Positions 1 through 8,658 of a stretch of DNA of 64,000 nt are shown here, piece after piece (within the stretch, counting starts at the first letter, position 1; the number at the start of each line of letters is the position of its first letter). Under the pieces are notes generated by a model. That model saw only the letters and a program-made list of their open reading frames with translations, did not search any database and was not told the origin of the DNA. Origin of the DNA: Streptomyces flavochromogenes (GTDB lineage Bacteria > Actinomycetota > Actinomycetes > Streptomycetales > Streptomycetaceae); the NCBI RefSeq assembly GCF_000717595.1, contig NZ_JNZO01000018.1, positions 124,001 to 188,000 on the forward strand, in the 5' to 3' direction. Made by a program: the position numbers and the translations under genes.

Positions 1-1148
1 ATGTTGTACGCGGCGAGATAACTGGTCACGGCCGGCAGCGGGGTGTCCGGGCCGAGCGGCGGAAGATCGCTGTCCACGAGCGAGCTGACCAGGGTGAACG
101 GCGGATCGCGAAGGAGCCGCTGGAAGTGCACCGTGCCCAGGTACTTGCCCGTCGGCGTCTCGTCCGGCGGCCGGCACACGTACACCTGCGCCGCCAGCGC
201 CGGCGACAGATCCTGCTGCCGGACCCGGGCCAGCGCGTCCGCGACCGTGGCGTCCGGCCGCAGCACGATCGGCTCCGTCGTCATCAGACCGCCCGCCGTG
301 CGCTCCTCGTACGCCAGGAGCCGCCGTACGTCGGCCGCGTCGTCCGGCTGCATCAGCGTCAGCAGCCGCTCCTTGTCCTCCTCCGGCAGCTCGGACAGCA
401 GGTCGGCCGCGTCGTCCGGGTCCATCGCCTCCAGGACGTCGGCCGCGCGCTCCTCCTTCAGCTTGCCGAGGATCTCGATCTGGTCGTCCTCCGGGAGCTC
501 TTCGAGGACGTCGGCGAGCCGGTCGTCGTCGAGCGCGGCGGCGACCTCGACACGCCGCTTGGACGGGAGGTGGTGCAGCGCGTTGGCGAGGTCGGCGGGG
601 CGCAGCTTCTCGAAGGTGGCGACCAGACTCTCGGCGCCCTGCCCGTGCTCCTCCAGGGAGAAGCCGGTGACGCCCGACCACTCGACGGTCAGCGTCTCGC
701 CCCGGCGGCTCAGCACCCCGCCCTTCCCCTTGCGGACGAAGACCTTGTCGATCTCCCAGTCGCGGCGGGCGGGCAGCTGCTGGATGGCGACGTCGAGGAC
801 GGTGACCTCCTCGCCCTCCTGCCCGCCGGGCCCGACGAGCCGGACGCGCCGGTCGAGGAGTTCGCCCAGCACGAGGCGCTCGGTGGGGCGTGGCTCGAAG
901 CGGCGCATGTTGACGACACCGGTCGTGATGACCTGGCCGGACTCCACGCCGGTGATCCGGGTCATCGGCACGAACACCCGGCGGCGGCTGAGGACCTCCA
1001 CGACCATGCCGAGCAGCCGCGGCGGCCTGCGGCCGACCCGCAGCATGGCCACCAGGTCGCTGACCCGGCCGACCTGGTCGCCGACGGGGTCGAAGACCGG
1101 GACTCCGGCGAGGTGGGAGACGAAGATCCTGGGGGCGCCTGCCGCCAT
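1..1148 (-). CDS. MgtE N-terminal/CBS domain protein (partial, C-terminus off window)
   Basis: The reading frame starts at an ATG at 1148 and runs off the left edge, giving about 382 residues without a stop. It begins with a PRC-barrel-like segment (IFVSHLAGVPVFDPVGDQVG), continues with the helical MgtE intracellular N-domain (ELPEEDKERLLTLMQPDDAA) and enters CBS repeats at the typical TAGGLMTTEPIVL motif. This arrangement is the cytosolic Mg2+-sensing half of MgtE channels. In streptomycetes such proteins often lack the membrane channel; whether this one does cannot be seen here. A divergent lipoprotein gene lies upstream, and the CorA-type transporter nearby makes a magnesium link plausible but unproven. 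Confidence 0.85.
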   Translation of the reverse strand, partial: MAAGAPRIFVSHLAGVPVFDPVGDQVGRVSDLVAMLRVGRRPPRLLGMVVEVLSRRRVFVPMTRITGVESGQVITTGVVNMRRFEPRPTERLVLGELLDRRVRLVGPGGQEGEEVTVLDVAIQQLPARRDWEIDKVFVRKGKGGVLSRRGETLTVEWSGVTGFSLEEHGQGAESLVATFEKLRPADLANALHHLPSKRRVEVAAALDDDRLADVLEELPEDDQIEILGKLKEERAADVLEAMDPDDAADLLSELPEEDKERLLTLMQPDDAADVRRLLAYEERTAGGLMTTEPIVLRPDATVADALARVRQQDLSPALAAQVYVCRPPDETPTGKYLGTVHFQRLLRDPPFTLVSSLVDSDLPPLGPDTPLPAVTSYLAAYN

Positions 1149-1416
1149 GCCACGCGCCTCCTCGGTGCCGCACGATTCGAGTCATTGCCGAGCTTTGCCG
1201 GGTTCAGGCTAGCCCGTGCCGTTCCGCCCCGCCCCGGCAGCGCCTCCGTACGGCTGCTGCCGGGCGCGTCACCCGTCCCGGGTACGCTGCGGTCTGCCGT
1301 CCCCACCGGCACGCCGGCCCTCCCACCCGGCAGAACTGGCAGAACAGAAGGCCGCCGCCCCGGGTCCCCCGTACGGGCCGCGGTCCGTGTCCCCCACGAC
1401 ATGAGAGGCAGCGCTG

Positions 1417-2175
1417 ATGGCCGTTCGTGCCGCGTCGTCGCGTATCCACCGGGCCCTCGCGCCGCTCGCGCTCTGCGCCGGTCTGACCGTGGGGCTGACG
1501 GCCTGTGCCGCCGATCCGGACGAGGGGACCAACGGGGTCGGGAAGCTCTCCGCAGCCGAGATCGAGGGCAAGGCACGGACCGCCGCGGACACCGCGAAGG
1601 CGGTACGGCTCTCGGGCACCCTCGTCAGCAAGGGCGACACCTTCAAGCTGAACATGCGCCTCAAGCAGGACGGCGCCTCCGGCTCGGTGACGACGAAGAA
1701 CAGCACCTTCGAGCTGCTGCGGGTCGGCGAGGCGCTCTATCTGAAGGCGGACGCGGACTTCTGGTCCCACGGGGCCGAGGGCGGCGACAAGCCGACGGAG
1801 GCGGATGCCGAGGCCGCCGACAAGCTCGACGACAAGTACGTGAAGGTGCCGCAGGGCGACCCCGCGTACAAGCAGTTGCGCGGCTTCACCGACATGGACC
1901 TGCTGCTGACCGGGCTGACCGGGCTGCACGGGGAGAAGGTCAAGGGCGACCGGGACCAGATCGGCGGGATCCGCACGGTCAAGGTCAAGGGCGGCGCGGA
2001 CGGCGAGGGCGGCACCCTCGACGTGGCGCTGCAGGGGGACCCGTACCCGCTGCAGTTCGCGCGGGGCGGGGGAGCCGGCCTGGTGGTCCTCTCCGAGTGG
2101 AACAAGGACTTCCCGCTCACCGAGCCGTCGAAGGAAGAGACCCTCGACTACGGCAAGCAGCTGCCGAGGACCTGA
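1417..2175 (+). CDS. LppX/LprAFG-like lipoprotein
   Basis: This encodes a 252-residue secreted lipoprotein. The N-terminus has basic residues, a hydrophobic stretch and a lipobox LTAC, with the modified cysteine near residue 30. The body (LSAAEIEGKARTAADTAKAV onward, then ALYLKADADFW) has the beta-strand pattern of the LolA/LppX-LprG fold, which binds lipid-like ligands on the outer face of the membrane in actinobacteria. A purine-rich ribosome site (GAGAGGCAG) precedes the ATG. The protein is clearly related to the secreted protein at 42778-43587. The ligand is unknown. Confidence 0.75.
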   Translation: MAVRAASSRIHRALAPLALCAGLTVGLTACAADPDEGTNGVGKLSAAEIEGKARTAADTAKAVRLSGTLVSKGDTFKLNMRLKQDGASGSVTTKNSTFELLRVGEALYLKADADFWSHGAEGGDKPTEADAEAADKLDDKYVKVPQGDPAYKQLRGFTDMDLLLTGLTGLHGEKVKGDRDQIGGIRTVKVKGGADGEGGTLDVALQGDPYPLQFARGGGAGLVVLSEWNKDFPLTEPSKEETLDYGKQLPRT

Positions 2176-2236
2176 TCCCGGGCCCGCTTCCGCGGCGCCG
2201 GTCCCGGACGGCGGCGCCTGCGGACCCGGCCCCGGT

Positions 2237-2746
2237 TCAGCGTCGCCTGCGTCGCTTGAGCAGCAGCTTGGGGAGACCGGAGGGCACCGGGTCGCGGGTC
2301 GTGGCCGCGGAGGGCAGCGGTACGGCCGCCAGGGAGCCGTCCGGCAGCTCCGTGGTCGAGGACCGGGGGTCGAGTCGCAGGACCCGGCATTCGCGCCCCC
2401 AGCGGCCCGTCATGGCCTCGCCGTCGGGTGCGTTGAGCCGCTTGCCCTTCAGCTCGGCGACCGCCGCGTCCCACTCCTCGCTGCCGTGGGCGATCTCGCG
2501 CACGGCGGCCGTCCAGGCGACGAGACGGCCGCCCTTGTCCTTGCTGCGGACCGTGACCTCGGCCGTCCCGCCGTCCACCAGGCCCGGCAGCGGCTGCTCG
2601 CCGGGGCCGTCGCCGACGACGAACGCGGCGCCGTCGAACCAGACGTGCCAGAGCGCGCGGGCCGGGCCGGTGCCGCGGACCCACACCAGGCCGGACTTCT
2701 TGGTGGCCTCCTCGACGAGGGCGGACCCGAGCAGCTCTTCAGTCAT
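2237..2746 (-). CDS. Conserved protein, possible FMN-binding split-barrel fold
   Basis: This encodes 169 residues with no signal peptide or membrane segment. Early strands LVWVRGTGPARALWHVWFDG and AAFVVGDGPGEQPLPGLVDG, followed by TAEVTVRSKDKGGRLVAWTA, resemble the pyridoxamine-5'-phosphate-oxidase-like split barrel, but no flavin site can be confirmed by eye. The tail is very basic (LLLKRRRRR). It is convergent with the upstream lipoprotein and followed in the same direction, 25 bp on, by the CorA gene. Function unassigned. Confidence 0.65.
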   Translation of the reverse strand: MTEELLGSALVEEATKKSGLVWVRGTGPARALWHVWFDGAAFVVGDGPGEQPLPGLVDGGTAEVTVRSKDKGGRLVAWTAAVREIAHGSEEWDAAVAELKGKRLNAPDGEAMTGRWGRECRVLRLDPRSSTTELPDGSLAAVPLPSAATTRDPVPSGLPKLLLKRRRRR

Positions 2747-2771
2747 GGCCCGAAGCCTAGCCCCCGGGCGG

Positions 2772-3899
2772 TCACAGCCAGCCGTTGCGCTTCAGCGTGC
2801 GGTGGATGGTGAAACAGATCGCGACGATGCCGGTGAGCACCATCGGGTAGCCGTACTTCCAGTGCAGCTCCGGCATGTGGTCGAAGTTCATGCCGTACAC
2901 GCCGCAGACCGCGGTGGGGACGGCGACGATCGCCGCCCACGAGGTGATCTTGCGCATGTCCTCGTTCTGCGCGACGGTCGCCTGCGCCAGGTTGGCCTGG
3001 AGGATGGAGTTGAGTAGTTCGTCGAAGCCGACGACCTGCTCCTGCACGCGCGCGAGGTGGTCGGCGACGTCCCGGAAGTACTTCTGGATGTCGGGGTCGA
3101 CCAGCCGCATCGGCCGCTCGGAGAGCAGCTGCATCGGGCGGAGCAGCGGCGTGACGGCCCGCTTGAACTCCAGTACCTCACGCTTCAGTTGGTAGATCCG
3201 GCCGGTGTCCGTACCGCGCGTCGAGCCCTTCGCGGCCGGTGAGAAGACGTCGATCTCCAGCTGGTCGATGTCGAGTTCGACGGCGTCGGCGACCGCGATG
3301 TAGCCGTCGACGACATGGTCGGAGAGGGCGTGCAGCACCGCGGAGGGCCCCTTGGCGAGCAGCTCGGGCTCGCCCTGGAGGCGGTGCCGGAGGTTGCGCA
3401 GGGAGCCCTGACCGCCGTGCCGGACGGTGATGACGAAGTCGGGGCCGGTGAAGCACATGACCTCGCCGGTCTCGACGACCTCGCTCGTCGCGGTGAGTTC
3501 GGCGTGCTCGACGTAGTGGATCGTCTTGAACACGGTGAACAGGGTGTCGTCGTACCGCTCCAGCTTGGGCCGCTGGTGGGCGTGGACGGCGTCCTCGACG
3601 GCGAGCGGGTGCAGCCCGAACTCGGCGGCGATACCGGCGAATTCGGCCTCGGTCGGCTCGTGCAGGCCGATCCAGGCGAAGCCGCCGCTCTCCCGCACCT
3701 GGCTCATGGCGCCGCGCGGGGTGAGGCACTCGCGGTCGTCGATGCGGCGTCCGTCGCGGTAGACGGCGCAGTCGACGACGGCGCTGGAGGCCGTGTGGTC
3801 GCGGGTGGGGTCGTACGAGGTGTACGTGGTGGGGGTCTTGCGCAGGGGGTGCCGCAGGCTCGGACGGACGGCGGCGCGCAGGTCACGGATCATCGACAT
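2772..3899 (-). CDS. corA: CorA family magnesium/divalent cation transporter
   Basis: This encodes a 375-residue CorA-type channel that carries Mg2+ (or Co2+/Ni2+) across the cytoplasmic membrane. The soluble N-domain (WIGLHEPTEAEFAGIAAEFG, HPLAVEDAVHAHQRPKLERY) and long stalk helix are present. The first membrane helix ends in the selectivity motif YGMNF, and a second membrane helix and basic tail (LKRNGWL) close the protein. I chose the ATG at 3899 because AAGGAG sits 7 nt upstream of it; the ATG at 3905 is too close to that site. Together with the MgtE-domain gene at the window start it forms a local magnesium-related pair. Confidence 0.92.
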   Translation of the reverse strand: MSMIRDLRAAVRPSLRHPLRKTPTTYTSYDPTRDHTASSAVVDCAVYRDGRRIDDRECLTPRGAMSQVRESGGFAWIGLHEPTEAEFAGIAAEFGLHPLAVEDAVHAHQRPKLERYDDTLFTVFKTIHYVEHAELTATSEVVETGEVMCFTGPDFVITVRHGGQGSLRNLRHRLQGEPELLAKGPSAVLHALSDHVVDGYIAVADAVELDIDQLEIDVFSPAAKGSTRGTDTGRIYQLKREVLEFKRAVTPLLRPMQLLSERPMRLVDPDIQKYFRDVADHLARVQEQVVGFDELLNSILQANLAQATVAQNEDMRKITSWAAIVAVPTAVCGVYGMNFDHMPELHWKYGYPMVLTGIVAICFTIHRTLKRNGWL

Positions 3900-4326
3900 G
3901 GGCATGCTCCTTCACGGAGAAGCCGTCGGCGAGCGTGGAACAGCCCGGAATGGGGACGTGGAGCTACGTCGTCCACAAAGCGGGCGGCACCGAGAGGTCG
4001 CGGTGACGGCGTTCGCTACAGACAGGCAAAGGCGAGATGCTCTTCCGTCGTGCGAGATGCCGGAGAGGCGGGTCCGTACGGATACGGGCCGGGAATCACC
4101 GGAAGTACGTACGCACCGGGCTCGGGTGCGGGGCGGAAGAGCGGCTGGTACTGCCCGATCGACTTCGGTCCATCGCAGCCCCACCTCCTCCGGCCGGTCC
4201 CTCGTGAGGGATGACGTGTGACGAGTAGTCGGGAGTTCGGGACTCCCGACCAGCGGCCAAGACTATCAGCCGACTGAGGGTCAATCCCTTCCTTTGCCCG
4301 TTCCATACGCGCTTTATGCTCAGGAC
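3900..4326. other. 427-bp divergent intergenic region with hairpin and candidate promoter
   Basis: This separates corA (minus) from the SUFU-domain gene (plus). It contains a perfect 9-bp stem with a 5-nt loop at 4228-4250 (GTCGGGAGT/ACTCCCGAC). A candidate -10 TATGCT at 4315-4320 lies 6 nt before the ATG at 4327, with a weak -35 (TTTGCC, 4293-4298), so the plus-strand gene may be leaderless. I looked for an M-box-like Mg2+ riboswitch upstream of corA and could not recognise one. I see no coding region. Confidence 0.5.
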
Positions 4327-4911
4327 ATGGGAGAAGTTCTTGCTCTGGTCGAGGCGCGGTTGCGGACAGCCCTCGGAGAACCGGACGCGCGGGCCGCGGT
4401 GACGTTCCTCGGCACGGACCGGATCGAGGTGCTCCGGTTCATCGACGGCGACCTCGTGCGGTACGCGACCCTCGGCATGTCCGCACAGCCGATGGCCGAC
4501 CCGACCGCCGCGCTCGCCGACCCGGTCAAGGGGCCGCGCGCCGAGCTCGTCCTGACCGTACGGGCCGGCCTCGCCGACACCGACAAGGTGCTGCGCCCGC
4601 TCGCGGTCCTCGCCGCCACCCCGCAGGTCGAGGGCGTCATCGTGGCGGCGGGAGCCTCGCTCGACGTCGGCGACCCGCTCTGGCCGGGCGCCGCCTTCAG
4701 CTCGGTCCTGGTCGCCGAGTCCGGCGGTCTGGTCGAGGACCTGGAGCTCGACGAGCCGATGGACCCGGTGCGGTTCCTGCCGCTGCTCCCGATGACCTCG
4801 AACGAGGCGGCGTGGAAGCGGGTCCACGGGGCACAGGCCCTGGAGGAACGCTGGCTGACGCAGGGCACGGACCTGCGCGATCCGCTGCGCAGGTCCGTGA
4901 ATCTGGACTGA
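4327..4911 (+). CDS. Suppressor-of-fused (SUFU) domain protein
   Basis: This encodes 194 residues. The sequence GPRAELVLTVRAGLADTDKV, FSSVLVAESGGLVEDLELD and VRFLPLLPMTSNEAAWKRVH follows the bacterial SUFU-like domain, including the PLLPMTSNE segment. Bacterial members are soluble and often act as immunity or partner proteins in toxin systems, but no toxin gene is adjacent, so the role here is unknown. The ATG at 4327 sits 7 nt after a -10-like TATGCT, suggesting a leaderless transcript. The gene is followed convergently by a small membrane protein. Confidence 0.8.
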   Translation: MGEVLALVEARLRTALGEPDARAAVTFLGTDRIEVLRFIDGDLVRYATLGMSAQPMADPTAALADPVKGPRAELVLTVRAGLADTDKVLRPLAVLAATPQVEGVIVAAGASLDVGDPLWPGAAFSSVLVAESGGLVEDLELDEPMDPVRFLPLLPMTSNEAAWKRVHGAQALEERWLTQGTDLRDPLRRSVNLD

Positions 4912-4957
4912 GGGAACCCCGGGCCGGAAGGCGTTCCGCTCGGCGGGCTTCTCCGGT

Positions 4958-5230
4958 TCAGGTCCGGGTGACGGTCCTGCTGGCGACGAGGTTGGCGATC
5001 ACCACGTAGACGATCGCCGGAATGCCGTAGTCGAGCAGTACCTGAAGGGTGTGCTGGGAGACGCCGAAGAGTCCGATCGACCAGCCGGCGAGCCAGTCGG
5101 CGGCGCTGTGGAACCAGCCGACCACGGTGTTGCCCCGATTGGCGTCGAGCAGGTCCAGGACGATCCAGACGACCAGGATTCCGGCGAGGACGCGGGCCAC
5201 GGTTCTTATGACGGAGTCGATGCCTCTCAT
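4958..5230 (-). CDS. Small integral membrane protein, unknown function
   Basis: This encodes 90 residues with two to three hydrophobic helices: VLAGILVVWIVLDLLDA near the N-terminus, a middle amphipathic segment, and YGIPAIVYVVIANLVASRTV at the C-terminus. No enzymatic motif is visible. Only about 130 bp separates its start from the end of the MFS gene in the same direction, so co-transcription is possible. Confidence 0.6.
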   Translation of the reverse strand: MRGIDSVIRTVARVLAGILVVWIVLDLLDANRGNTVVGWFHSAADWLAGWSIGLFGVSQHTLQVLLDYGIPAIVYVVIANLVASRTVTRT

Positions 5231-5359
5231 GGGGTCCGTCTTGCCCGCGTCTCCCGGGGCAAACCGGCCACGGCGCGTCCGTCCCGTCCTCGGGGCCGGT
5301 GCCGGACCGCCGCCCCGGCCGCCGTGGCCTTCCCGGGGGCCGGCGCGGTGTCCCGGGGT

Positions 5360-6589
5360 TCAGCCGGCGAAGACGCCGACGCCGTCCTCCGTGGCGTGCT
5401 TCGGGGCCAGTTCGCGGGCTTCGAGGGTGAGGGCGTCGCGGCGGACCCGGACGACCACGGCGCCGAGCGCCGCGGCCACGCCCGCCACCACGAACGGCAT
5501 GTGGACGTCGCTCCACTCCTCGATCTTCGGGGCGAAGTACGGGGCGGCGGCCGCGGCGAACCAGCGGACGAAGTTGTAGCCCGCGCTGGCCACCGGGCGC
5601 GGGGCGTCCGAGACGCCGAGGGCGAGCTCGGTGAAGACGGTGTTGTTGACGCCGATGAACGCGCCGGACAGGACGGTGCAGACGATCGCGGTCGTGTGAT
5701 CGCCGTATCCGAGCACCACCACGTCGACCGCGAGCAGCACCAGTGAGCCGCCGAGGACGGTGAGCGAGCCGAAGCGCCGCTGGAGCCTGGGTGCGACCAG
5801 GACCGAGAAGACGGCGAGCAGCACACCCCAGGCGAAGAACACCGCACCGGACTTGTACGGCGTCATGTCCAGTACGAACGGGGTGAAGGCGAGCACCGTG
5901 AAGAAGGCGTAGTTGTAGAAGAACGCGGCCGCCGCGGCCGAGGCGAGTCCGCCGTGGCCCAGCGCCCGGATGGGGTCGAGCAGCGAGGTCCTGCGGGCCG
6001 GCTTGGGCTGCTCCTTGAGGAAGACCGCGATGCACAGGAAGCCGATCGCCATCAGCGCGGCCGTGCCGAAGAAGGGGTAGCGCCAGCTGGCGTCGCCGAG
6101 CACGGCGCCGAGCAGCGGCCCGCAGGCCATGCCGAGGCCGAGTGCCGACTCGTAGAGCAGGATCGCGGCCGCGCTGCCGCCGGCCGCGGCGCCGACGATC
6201 ACGGCGAGCGAGGTCGAGACGAAGAGTGCGTTGCCGAGGCCCCAGCCGGCCCGGAAGCCGACGAGTTCGCCGACGGAGTCCGAGGTGCCGGCGAGGGCGG
6301 CGAAGACGACGACCAGCGCGAGCCCGGTCAGCAGGGTCCTGCGTCCCCCGATGCGGCTGGAGACGAAGCCGGTCACCAGCATCGCGACGGCGGTGATGAG
6401 GAAGTACGAGGTGAAGAGCAGCGACACCTGGCTGGGCGTCGCGTCCAGGCCCTGGGCGATCGACGGCAGGATCGGGTCGACGAGGCCGATGCCCATGAAG
6501 GCGACGACGGACGCGCCGGCAGTGGCCCAGACGGCCGGTGGCTGACGCAGGATGCTGCCTCCGCCGGCGTTCTCTTCTGCTCTCTCCAT
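5360..6589 (-). CDS. MFS transporter (probable drug/metabolite exporter)
   Basis: This encodes 409 residues with about 12 hydrophobic helices. The first helix (GASVVAFMGIGLVDPILPSI) is followed by the loop motif-A region FVSSRIGGRRTLL, typical of the DHA1 drug:H+ antiporter branch. The ATG at 6589 has an excellent site GGAGGAG 8 nt upstream. The open frame continues far upstream, but that stretch lacks transporter sequence and overlaps real plus-strand genes. The promoter at 6629-6658 carries an internal palindrome, suggesting repression by an unlinked regulator. Substrate unknown. Confidence 0.88.
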   Translation of the reverse strand: MERAEENAGGGSILRQPPAVWATAGASVVAFMGIGLVDPILPSIAQGLDATPSQVSLLFTSYFLITAVAMLVTGFVSSRIGGRRTLLTGLALVVVFAALAGTSDSVGELVGFRAGWGLGNALFVSTSLAVIVGAAAGGSAAAILLYESALGLGMACGPLLGAVLGDASWRYPFFGTAALMAIGFLCIAVFLKEQPKPARRTSLLDPIRALGHGGLASAAAAAFFYNYAFFTVLAFTPFVLDMTPYKSGAVFFAWGVLLAVFSVLVAPRLQRRFGSLTVLGGSLVLLAVDVVVLGYGDHTTAIVCTVLSGAFIGVNNTVFTELALGVSDAPRPVASAGYNFVRWFAAAAAPYFAPKIEEWSDVHMPFVVAGVAAALGAVVVRVRRDALTLEARELAPKHATEDGVGVFAG

Positions 6590-6628
6590 GGTGCCGCTCC
6601 TCCGCGCCGAGATGGTTGCGATATACAC

Positions 6629-6658
6629 AGAATAAGTTAGAGCGACTAATGAGTGCAA
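6629..6658 (-). promoter_or_regulatory. Promoter with embedded palindromic operator for the MFS gene
   Basis: On the minus strand TTGCAC (6653-6658) and TATTCT (6629-6634) are 18 nt apart, a good sigma-70/HrdB match, giving a start near 6622 and a 5' UTR of about 33 nt. The spacer holds TTAGAGCGACTAA (6637-6649), an inverted repeat of TTAG/CTAA with a 5-nt centre. This is typical of MarR- or TetR-type repressor sites. The region is markedly AT-richer than its surroundings. Confidence 0.6.
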
Positions 6659-6766
6659 GCTACATCTATATTCGGGAGTGGCAGGAGGTGAACGCCACGG
6701 GCCGGACGGGTGATCGTCGGTGATCGTCCTTGACGCGGGGCCCCGGTGGTAGGACCGTTGAGCCCT

Positions 6767-7405
6767 ATGAGGGGCGAACCCAGTTGTCCGAAGTGTGGTG
6801 GCCGGGTCAGGGCGCCGGGGCTGTTCGCCGACTCCTGGCAGTGCGACGTGCACGGCTCGGTGCACCCGCTCCAGCCCGTGATCCCGCCCAGCGTCGAGGC
6901 CCTCGGTGTCGTGGTGCACCGGTCCCACGTGCCGGTGTGGATGCCGTGGCCCCTGCCCGTCGGCTGGCTCTTCACCGGAGTCGCGTACGCCGGTGACGAC
7001 CGCAGCGGCGGACGCGCGACCGCCGTCGCCTGCTCGGGCCCCGGACCGCTCGGCGGCATCGGCGAGCTGCTCCTGGTCGCCGAGGAACTCGGCGTCGGGC
7101 TCGGCGCCCGGTATGCCGGCATCGACGGCCCCGACCCCGGTGCGGGCATGGCCATCGACAAGCCCCCGCAGACGAAGGTCCTCGCCGCGGGCCGCCCGAC
7201 CCCGCTCTGGCACGTCAACGGCGCCCCGCAGGACCGCGCGGTGTTCGCGGGGGAGGCGCGAGGTCTCTGGCTGTGGGCGATCGTCTGGCCGGAGCAGTCC
7301 GGCCTCCTGATGTACGACGAACTGGTCCTGACGGACCTGCGCGACGCGGGCGCCGAGGTCGAACTCCTGCCGTGCGGAGCGCTGACGCCGAGGCTGCTGA
7401 GCTGA
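6767..7405 (+). CDS. DUF6758 family protein with N-terminal zinc-ribbon
   Basis: This encodes 212 residues. It opens with MRGEPSCPKCGGRVRAP, a CxxC zinc-ribbon half followed by a further Cys (SWQCDVHG), so a small metal-binding domain is likely. The rest (HVPVWMPWPLPVGWLFTGVA, PPQTKVLAAGRPTPLWHVN) is typical of a conserved Streptomyces family without assigned function. A GTG at 6746 is in frame, but I prefer the ATG at 6767 where the conserved part begins. It lies divergent from the MFS gene and upstream of the PHP gene. Confidence 0.75.
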   Translation: MRGEPSCPKCGGRVRAPGLFADSWQCDVHGSVHPLQPVIPPSVEALGVVVHRSHVPVWMPWPLPVGWLFTGVAYAGDDRSGGRATAVACSGPGPLGGIGELLLVAEELGVGLGARYAGIDGPDPGAGMAIDKPPQTKVLAAGRPTPLWHVNGAPQDRAVFAGEARGLWLWAIVWPEQSGLLMYDELVLTDLRDAGAEVELLPCGALTPRLLS

Positions 7406-7510
7406 CGTGCGCCCGGCCGGCCGGGCCGGCTCCTTCCGTACGGGCGTGTTCGATTCGCCCGTTATGCTGGAGCGTCCCTCGTCCGTGCCGAAGCCCTGGA
7501 GTACCGCGTC

Positions 7511-8374
7511 GTGCGCATCGACCTGCACACCCACTCCACGGCCTCCGACGGTACGGACTCCCCGGCCGAGCTCGTCCGCAACGCGGCCGCCGCCGGGCTC
7601 GACGTCGTCGCGCTGACGGACCACGACACCACCCGGGGCCACGCCGAGGCGATCGCCGCACTGCCCGAGGGGCTGACCCTCGTCACCGGGGCCGAGCTGT
7701 CCTGCCGGGTCGACGGCATCGGCCTGCACATGCTCGCGTACCTCTTCGACCCCGAGGAGCCGGCGCTCCTCGCCGAGCGTGAGCTCGTCCGCGACGACCG
7801 GGTCCCGCGCGCGCGTGCCATGGTCGGCAAGCTCCAGGAGCTCGGCGTCCCCGTCACCTGGGAGCAGGTCGCCCGCATCGCCGGTGACGGCTCCCTGGGC
7901 CGTCCGCACATCGCCGAGGCGCTCGTCGAGCTCGGGGTCGTACCGGACGTGTCCGGGGCGTTCACGCCCGCGTGGCTCGCCGACGGCGGCCGGGCGTACG
8001 TAGAGAAGCACGAGCTCGACCCGATCGACGCCATCCGCCTGGTCAAGGCGGCCGGCGGCGTCACCGTCTTCGCGCACCCGCTCGCCGTCAAGCGCGGCCA
8101 GGTGCTGCCCGAGGCCTCGATAGCCCGGCTCGCCGAGGCCGGACTCGACGGCATCGAGGTCGACCACATGGACCACGACGAGGCGACGCGGGCGCGGCTG
8201 CGCGGGCTCGCGAGGGAGCTGGGTCTGCTGACCACCGGCTCCAGCGACTACCACGGCAGCCGGAAGACCTGCCGTCTCGGCGAGTACACGACCGACCCCG
8301 AGATCTACGGCGAGATCACCCGCCGAGCCGCGGGGGCCTTCCCGGTCCCCGGCGCGGGGGGATCAGCCGCCTAG
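7511..8374 (+). CDS. PHP domain phosphoesterase (TrpH/RNase AM-like)
   Basis: This encodes 287 residues starting with GTG. The PHP metal-binding motifs are all present: RIDLHTHSTASDGT at the N-terminus, ALTDHDTTRGH near residue 36, FAHPLA near residue 193 and the C-terminal TTGSSDYHGS. This is the small stand-alone PHP group whose characterised members (E. coli TrpH/RNase AM, C. violaceum Cv1693) are metal-dependent 3'-phosphoadenosine phosphatases or 5'-3' exonucleases for short RNA and DNA. The exact substrate cannot be inferred here. Confidence 0.88.
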   Translation: MRIDLHTHSTASDGTDSPAELVRNAAAAGLDVVALTDHDTTRGHAEAIAALPEGLTLVTGAELSCRVDGIGLHMLAYLFDPEEPALLAERELVRDDRVPRARAMVGKLQELGVPVTWEQVARIAGDGSLGRPHIAEALVELGVVPDVSGAFTPAWLADGGRAYVEKHELDPIDAIRLVKAAGGVTVFAHPLAVKRGQVLPEASIARLAEAGLDGIEVDHMDHDEATRARLRGLARELGLLTTGSSDYHGSRKTCRLGEYTTDPEIYGEITRRAAGAFPVPGAGGSAA

Positions 8375-8658
8375 CCGCCGGCTGCCGGGCTCCACGGGGT
8401 CCGGACCTTCGCCGCGGGACCCGTCTCCCGGCCCACCGGGAGGTCCGCCGCGCTCCGTGGCCCGCTGTCCCGTGTTCCGGGTGCGGGCCGCGCGGTCTGT
8501 CCCCGGCCTGCCCGGCGGCTTCTCTTCTTCTGGTCCGCCCCCTTACGGCTCCGTGCCGTGACGCGGGGTGGCGCTCTTCCTGCCCTGCCTTCGGAATCCC
8601 ACATTCCGCCCGCCGGGCCACACCCCACCGTTCGACCTCTCCCGCAAGGCACCCCACC

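Noticed and set aside
126..3017. 963-codon open frame on the plus strand
   Set aside because: It overlaps the MgtE-domain, lipoprotein and CorA genes in other frames and its product is Arg/Pro/Gly-rich without any domain; it is a GC-bias artefact.
3900..4326. Possible Mg2+ riboswitch before corA
   Set aside because: No M-box-like conserved core could be recognised; only an isolated 9-bp hairpin on the plus-strand gene's side.
5360..8254. N-terminal extension of the MFS protein to 964 residues
   Set aside because: The extension is antisense to the DUF6758 and PHP genes; a strong ribosome site and promoter place the start at 6589.
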